64,000 nt of DNA from Synechococcus sp. SynAce01 (lineage in GTDB: Bacteria; Cyanobacteriota; Cyanobacteriia; PCC-6307; Cyanobiaceae), in assembly GCF_001885215.1 (NCBI RefSeq), contig NZ_CP018091.1:62001-126000 (forward strand). Direction: 5' to 3'. The translations under genes and the position numbers were made by a program. Shown piece after piece: positions 58,601 through 64,000 of this stretch. Under the pieces are notes generated by a model. That model searched no databases. It saw only the letters and a program-made list of their open reading frames with translations, and was not told the DNA's origin. Position 1 is the stretch's first letter. The number at the start of each line of letters is the position of its first letter.

Positions 58601-60772
58601 ATGCCCCTGGAGAGCCCCACCAAGCTGGCCCTATCGATCTCAGGCGGCGGTCACCGGGCCGCCGCCTTCGGGCTCGGCACGATTGCCCTGCTGCAGGAGC
58701 TGGGGCTCATGGAGCGGGTGGCGGTGCTTTCCACCGTGTCAGGCGGATCGCTGGTGGGGGGCTTCTACCTTTGCGCCAAGGCCGGGTTCCTGCACGATGT
58801 CGAAGACCCGCAGCGGACCCTGGAGGCCTGGCGAGACGATGGGTTCCAGCAAAGGTTCCTCCTTCCCTTCCTCGCCTTCCTCCATGACGGGCGCCTGGGG
58901 GACCGCCTTGTGGCTGACCTGCTGCCGATCCCGCTGGGCCCAGGCCAGAAGCTGATTCGCAGCGCCGCCGAGGAGGTTCAGGCCCTGCTGAAAGAACAAG
59001 GCTGTCCTGAAACGTTGGGCCACGAGGCGATCCACGCCCTGCTGGTACATAGCGACTGTGCGCCCGATCACGTGTACTTCAATGCAGCCGATCTCACCTC
59101 GCTGGATCTGTTCCGCTTCGGGGTGATGCGGCACCCCCGCAACGGTTCTGCCTATGTGGTGAATCGCTTCCGCATTCCGACCGTCGCCAAGGTGGAGGAT
59201 CCAGCCCAGATCGTGGCCGCCGGCCTGCGGATCGCCGATTGCGTGGCGGCATCCTTCTGCTTTCCCGGTGGCTTCGAGCCGCTCATCTTCCCTGACGATT
59301 TCCTACGCCTCCCAGAGGAAGACGGGGAGATCCGGGCGGTGACCAGGCGCCTGTGCGGCGGTGCCGATGCGGTAGCGCTGATGGACGGGGGCCTGTACGA
59401 CAACCTCGGACTGGCCAGCGTGGAGATCACGATCCAGTCGCTGCGGCTGGAGGAGGCAATCCTGCTGGGGATCGAGCCCCATCTGGGTGACGCCGAACGG
59501 GCCCGCACACCCCATGACAAGCGTGGCCGGATCTACGTTCTGGCCACTGATGTGGACAACATTCAGCCGGCGAACAAGGCGCTGGATCCGGCCAGCCAGA
59601 AACCACCGCAGGAAGCCCCGAAAGCGAATGAGTCTCATCGCCGCCGCGGTGGGCTGCTCGCCGCCCGCCGCTGGACCTGGGCTTTGCTCAGTGGTGTAGG
59701 CGGCGCCCTGCTGCCGCTGCTGACACTGTTGGCTCTGCCGCCGGCCGTGGCTGTCTGGATCGTGCGCAAGCTGCCCATCCTGCGGCAACCATTGCTGGGC
59801 TGGATACGCCGCAGCCCTGCCCTGGCGCTGCCGCTGCGCCAGCTGGGTCTGGTGCCGAATCCTGCCGGAGCCCAGGGCGCCGCTGGCGTGAGCGTGCCGC
59901 TGCTGGCGTGCGCCGCCCTGCTCTGGACGCGGCGGCGCACGGCGCAGGTGCTACCGGCCTTCAACGGCTACCTAAAGCGCACCCGCAACCTCACTTATCA
60001 GTACCTGAATTACAAGTACCAGAAGTTCGGTGGCGGTGAACCCAACACCTTTCTGCTGCGCAACCTGATCTTCGAGCTGGCACCCGGGCCGGACTCGGAC
60101 CCGGATCACCGGCTCGACGAGCTCACCCGGCCGCTGCAGGACTTCGACGAACGTAAGGCTGAGACCCATCAGGAAGCCAACGACTGGATTTACCAGAAGC
60201 TCGAGCCGATCGCCTGGCTGCTGGCGCTCCCCTGGCCTGAGAATCCCGAGGAAACGCTGCAACTCCCCGGGCGGTTCGACAGTCCGGCGAACCAGGAGCG
60301 GCTGTGTCAGCTGCGGGGCGATCTTGCGCTCGATGGGGCGGTACGGACCTGGCAGCGGATCCAGGCAGTGCTGGCTCGGCCGGATGAACCGCTCAGGCAA
60401 GCTGATGCAGCCCTGACTTGCCTGTTACGCGTGGCCTCGAGCGTCCACAGGGCGCTGCCCGCCCTATCGGGTCTGCCGCCACTGGTTGGTAATCCGCTGC
60501 TGTCGCAGATCTGTGAGATGGCCACGAACCTGCCCACCACCCTCTGGCTGGAGGAGTTCCGTAGTTACGTACCCAACAGCTTCCTGCCCGATGGGCGAAT
60601 CGAGCACCAAGGCGGCTGGTACGTGGACGAGGGTCTGGTCGACTGCAGGCTGATACGAGCGAATTTGTACAAAGGCGTGGCGGTGGACGTGGCCGTTGCG
60701 GCTGGCTTTCTGAACACCTGCTTCAATGTGCTGGAGTTCTGCGCGAGTCGATTGCCTCCTGTCAAGGAGTGA
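58601..60772 (+). CDS. large patatin-like phospholipase with membrane segments
   Basis: The 723-residue protein has an N-terminal patatin domain: LALSISGGGHRAAAFGLGT gives the oxyanion loop, Ser 47 lies in LSTVSGGSLVGG, and the Asp is near residue 263 in VALMDGGLYDNLG. At about residues 356-395 there is a long hydrophobic stretch (ALLSGVGGALLPLLTLLALP) and another near 427-445, then a C-terminal part of about 270 residues without known motifs. Patatins hydrolyse acyl lipids; a membrane-anchored form near a defence locus might be an effector, but it could also be a housekeeping lipase. No partner gene is obvious. Confidence 0.72.
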   Translation: MPLESPTKLALSISGGGHRAAAFGLGTIALLQELGLMERVAVLSTVSGGSLVGGFYLCAKAGFLHDVEDPQRTLEAWRDDGFQQRFLLPFLAFLHDGRLGDRLVADLLPIPLGPGQKLIRSAAEEVQALLKEQGCPETLGHEAIHALLVHSDCAPDHVYFNAADLTSLDLFRFGVMRHPRNGSAYVVNRFRIPTVAKVEDPAQIVAAGLRIADCVAASFCFPGGFEPLIFPDDFLRLPEEDGEIRAVTRRLCGGADAVALMDGGLYDNLGLASVEITIQSLRLEEAILLGIEPHLGDAERARTPHDKRGRIYVLATDVDNIQPANKALDPASQKPPQEAPKANESHRRRGGLLAARRWTWALLSGVGGALLPLLTLLALPPAVAVWIVRKLPILRQPLLGWIRRSPALALPLRQLGLVPNPAGAQGAAGVSVPLLACAALLWTRRRTAQVLPAFNGYLKRTRNLTYQYLNYKYQKFGGGEPNTFLLRNLIFELAPGPDSDPDHRLDELTRPLQDFDERKAETHQEANDWIYQKLEPIAWLLALPWPENPEETLQLPGRFDSPANQERLCQLRGDLALDGAVRTWQRIQAVLARPDEPLRQADAALTCLLRVASSVHRALPALSGLPPLVGNPLLSQICEMATNLPTTLWLEEFRSYVPNSFLPDGRIEHQGGWYVDEGLVDCRLIRANLYKGVAVDVAVAAGFLNTCFNVLEFCASRLPPVKE

Positions 60773-60830
60773 TGCTGAGCTGCGCAAACCAGGGCACAAC
60801 TGAATCCGACATTGATTCCATTGCCACTGC

Positions 60831-63133
60831 TCAGCCGAGCCACTCCGCCAACTTGGTGTAACGCCGGCGGCTTAGGTGGTTCTTCACCGCCATCGCCAGT
60901 GCTTTCTTCTGCCCCACCAGCACCACCAGCTGCTTGCCACGGGTGATGCCGGTGTACACCAGATTGCGCTGCAGCATCGCGTAGTGCTGGGTGAGCAGGG
61001 GGATCACCACGGCGGGGTATTCGCTGCCCTGGCTCTTGTGGATCGTGCAGGCGTAGGCAGGCACCAGGTTGTCGAGCTCGCCCCAGCCGTAGGTCACCTC
61101 GCGGCCGTCAAAGCCCCCGGCTTCCCCGGAGGGGTAACGCACCGTCAGTTCGCTGGCATCGGCATCGATCGTTTCCACCGTGCCCACATCGCCGTTGAAC
61201 ACCTCCTTCTCGTAGTCGTTGGCCACCTGCATCACCTTGTCGGCCGGCGCAAAGCGCCAGCCAAAGCGCTCCACCTGCTCGGTGGGGTCGGGGTTGAGCA
61301 ATTGCTGCAGCTCGATGTTGAGCGAGCGGGAGCCACAACCACCGCGCGCCATCGGGCACAGCACCTGCACCTGGGCGATCGGATCGAGGCCAAAGCGCGC
61401 CGGGATGCGTTCGCCCACCACCTTGAGGATCAAGGCCACCGCCTGCTCGGGCGAGTCGGCAGGTAGGAAATAGAAGTCGGTGGTGGTCTCAGCCGGCGGT
61501 GGCCGTAGATCGGGGATGGTGCCGGCATTGATGGCGTGGGCGGTGGTGATGATGCGGCTGCTGGCCGCCTGGCGGAACACCTCCGTGAGCCGGGCCACCG
61601 GCAGGGCGCCGCTGTTGATCAGATCGGCGAGCACCTGGCCGGGCCCCACCGAGGGCAGCTGATCCACATCACCCACCAGCAGCAAGGCCGCCTCTGGTGG
61701 GAGGGCGTCCAGCAGGGAGGCCATCAACGGCACATTCACCATCGAGGTCTCATCCACCACCAGCAGATCGCACTCCAGCGGCAGCTCGGCCTTGCGCTTG
61801 AAGCCAAAGGCTGCCGGGTCGAACTCCAGCAACCGGTGGATGGTTTTGGCCTCTAGCCCGGTGGTTTCGCCCATCCGCTTGGCGGCCCGGCCGGTAGGGG
61901 CGCAGAGCAGAATTCGCAGCCGCTTGGCCGCCAGGATGCGCAGGATGGCGTTGATCAAGGTGGTCTTGCCCACCCCCGGCCCGCCGGTGATCACCAGCAC
62001 CTTGCTGGAGAGGGCCTGCTCCACCGCTGCCTTCTGGCTGGCAGCGAGCTCCAGGCCCAGGCGTTGCTCCACCCAGGGGATGGCAATGGCGGCCTCGATG
62101 CTTCCCCAGGGCGGAGCACTGAGGTTCAGGGCCTGGAGGGCTTCGGCGATGCGGCGCTCATCGCGGTGCAGATGCGCCAGCAAGATGGCGGGTTCACCAG
62201 CCAGGGTGTCGGCCACCACCGAGCCCTCGGCGAGTTCCAGATCCAGGGCGCTCTGGATCAACCCTGGCTCCATCGGCACCCGAGAGGTGGCGCCGCTCTC
62301 CTCAACCGGCCCACTGGGCCGCTCGACGCTGAGCAGTTCTCCAGCCAGCTTGAGCAGCTCAGCGCTGGGCAGGCCGCAGTGGCCATCACCACTCGCCTCC
62401 AGCAGGGCGTAATTGACGCCGGCCCGCAGGCGGATCATGGCGGTGGGCTCAATGCCCAGCCTTGCGGCGATCGCATCAGCGGTGCGGAAGCCGATGCCGC
62501 GGATGTCGCGCGCCAGGCGGTAGGGGTTCTCGGCCATCACCTGCACGGCGTCGTTCCCATACGTCTTGAAGATGCGCACGGCCCTGGCGGTGCCGACACC
62601 ATGGCTGTGCAGGAAGACCATGATTTCGCGCACCACCTTCTGATCGGCCCAGGCCTGGCTGATCCGCTGGCCCCGCACCGGGCCGATGCCCGGCACCTCT
62701 CGTAGGCGCTCGGGCGCCTGCTCGATCACCTCGAACACCTGATCGCCGAACGCCGCCACGAGCTTGCTGGCGTAGATCGGGCCGATGCCCGGATCATTCC
62801 GAGCCGAGGTACTTCTCGATGCCCTCGGCGGTGGTGGGGGCCGAAGCACGAAGGAAGGAGGCCTTGAACTGCTGGCCGTGCTCCCGGCTGTTCACCCAGG
62901 TGCCGCTCACCGTCACCCATTCGCCAGCACTGATTCTCGGCGGCATGACCCACCACCGTCACCAGGTCTCGATGACCGCGGGCCTTGATGCGCAGCACGC
63001 AGAAGCCGTTCTCGGCGTTGTGGAACGTGACGCGCTCGATCGATCCCGCCAGCACCTCGGTGGGTTGCGGGCTGGCTTGGGTCTGATCTGACGGGGACTG
63101 GCGTGCCAGGGCAGAAGTGGCTTGTGGCCTCAC
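60831..63133 (-). CDS. recD2: RecD2-type DNA helicase (N-terminal frameshifts)
   Basis: The main frame (62849-60831) contains the helix-hairpin-helix region (GIGPIYASKLVAAFGDQVFE), Walker A ITGGPGVGKTTLI, CAPTGRAAKRMGE, the DEx motif LVVDETSMV, GDVDQLPSVG, and the C-terminal TIHKSQGSEYPAVVIPL and YTGITRGKQLVVLVG. The N-terminal part is in other frames: VLAGSIERVTFHNAENGFCV from GTG 63133, then ISAGEWVTVSGTWVNSREHG. Single G or C bases appear to be missing near 62940, 62798 and 62787. RecD2 is a 5'-3' helicase in DNA repair. Whether the shifts are real is open. Confidence 0.82.
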
Positions 63134-63144
63134 CTTTGCAGGCT

Positions 63145-63360
63145 TCAGCCCTTCGGGGGGCGAAGGGTGCGCCAGCTGCCGCTCTCGGTGCTCACCTCCA
63201 GGCCAAGGCCAACTTGAGCAGCCGGATCGCCGGTGGGCTTTCGCTGCTGCCACCAGTTGGTGGCGAAGGCCCAGGCCTCCTCGATCGAATCGAAGTGCTC
63301 ATCAAGCTCAAGGTGGAGTTGGCCTTGGTGCGAGGCGATCGGTTTGGGCGGTGGTGGTGA
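63145..63360 (-). pseudogene. small cyanobacterial-type protein fragment
   Basis: The minus-strand frame reads PIASHQGQLHLELDEHFDSI, EEAWAFATNWWQQRKPTGDP and LGLEVSTESGSWRTLRPP before TGA at 63145. No start codon remains in frame; a start VVITTTAQ lies in another frame just upstream, so a one-base shift is likely. Family not named with certainty. Confidence 0.4.
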
Positions 63361-63615
63361 TCACCACTGAGGACTGCAGGGGCTCCAGCCCTCCTCGCGT
63401 TTAGAGGCCCACAGCTTGAGGGCCTCCTGGCGGCTGATCTCCCGTCGGTTCTTGAGCAGTGGCACCCGCTCACCGGGGAGCAGCTCACCGCTGGTGATCT
63501 CCAGGCGTTGGTAGGTGCGCTCCCAGCGGGTTGGGCGGAAGCACAGAACCTAGCGGCCGTCGCTCAGCCAACCCTCCTGCGGGGTCAGTGGGACACGGGA
63601 CGATGGTCGGCTCAT
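63361..63615 (-). pseudogene. DUF1651-like protein with an in-frame stop
   Basis: From ATG 63615 the product reads MSRPSSRVPLTPQEGWLSDG, then a TAG (63550-63552), then VLCFRPTRWERTYQRLEITS, GELLPGERVPLLKNRREISR and QEALKLWASKREEGWSPC. DUF1651 is known from marine Synechococcus and Prochlorococcus. The stop replaces a single codon, so read error or recent mutation is possible. Its ATG overlaps the stop of the LOG-like fragment (ATGA). Confidence 0.55.
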
Positions 63616-64000
63616 GCTTTTCGCAGTCTGGCCTCGATCAACCGACAGCACTCCTGCACGTTGCTCTCGCTCTCCACCTCGGCGGCTAGCGAGCAGAAGA
63701 AGTCGTTCCAGAGGGCCGGCACCGCCAGCAGAATCAGCGGCCACCACCGCCGCAGACCACCACCACATCAGCGCTCAGCACATTGATCACGTTGCGGGCC
63801 TTACCCATGCCGGTGAACAGGGCCAGATCCAGGTCTGCTGTGTTCTGCCTGTGGCCACCGCTCCCTTCATCGGGCAGCACCCCCACCACCAGGTGTCCCT
63901 CCACCCAAGCCGCGCCGCGGCTCGCCGCCGGTTGCTCATCTCACCTCCGGACACCAGCCCCGCTGGCGGCTTAGCACCGCTCCAACCTCGCTGTGCTCCA
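63612..64000 (-). pseudogene. LOG/TIGR00725-family remnant (partial at the window edge)
   Basis: The frame contains GHLVVGVLPDEG, then ADLDLALFTGMGKARNVINV and LSADVVVVCGGG, the nucleotide-binding core of TIGR00725/LOG proteins. The next part (PLILLAVPALWNDFFCSLAA) is in a different frame and about 14 residues between are missing, including the usual PGT-x-x-E motif. The 5' part lies beyond or is broken near 63930. It is unlikely to be active. Confidence 0.5.

Noticed and set aside
63103-63404. Plus-strand frames near the recD2 start
   Set aside because: They lie opposite the more convincing minus-strand DUF1651-like region and have no motif.

Overview
The window looks like the chromosome, or a chromosome-borne element, of a high-GC picocyanobacterium of the Synechococcus/Cyanobium kind. 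This is inferred from a DUF1651-like gene at 63361-63615 (a family I know from Prochlorococcus and Synechococcus), the cyanobacterial HIP1 octamer GCGATCGC at several places (for example 17934, 45804, 52440, 62467), and the high GC outside the accessory island. No rRNA, complete tRNA or CRISPR array was seen.

Layout. (1) 0.9-19.97 kb: part of a tailed-phage genome, mostly on the minus strand. It has a terminated late segment (scaffold-like, LysM and DUF4055 portal genes), a sigma-like protein, terminase, and an early/replication block: SLOG protein, DnaQ-type exonuclease, a protein with an SSB-like tail, ERF annealase, PD-(D/E)XK enzymes, a lambda-O-like protein with an embedded inverted-repeat cluster, and an excisionase-like protein. 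Between portal and sigma sits an insertion with a toxin-antitoxin pair, an integrase C-terminal scrap, an AT-rich cassette-like gene and an attC-like hairpin. (2) 20.1-30.7 kb: a low-GC accessory island between two IS1182-type elements, one decayed and one intact. Its main content is a two-gene operon: an SGNH hydrolase followed by a papain-like protease fused to an alpha/beta-hydrolase. (3) 31.5-32.9 kb: tyrosine integrase and a 43-bp tRNA-Pro 3'-end identity segment (att site). (4) 33-42.5 kb: minus-strand virion genes (tail and collagen-like fibre proteins, P22-type coat). (5) 42.6-48 kb: plus-strand lysis-type genes (C39-like peptidase, muramidase-like, holin-like), a second sigma-like gene and ArdC. 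(6) 48.3-57.2 kb: a damaged BREX locus (brxA, brxB, brxC, a toxin-antitoxin insertion, pglX cut by an IS481 element; no pglZ or brxL seen). (7) 57.3-64 kb: thiamine-binding protein, a membrane patatin, RecD2, DUF1651 and a LOG/TIGR00725 remnant.

How the parts fit. Read right to left, the minus-strand order coat - tail - att - int - accessory - replication - terminase - portal is one phage genome that keeps its attachment site internally. Candidate control elements are a TAGCG-NN-CGCTA operator at four early promoters, a five-copy hairpin family in front of genes, and a decamer upstream of virion genes. Many phage genes, recD2 and the endolysin carry single-base shifts, several at runs of G or C, so some breaks may be sequencing errors rather than real decay.
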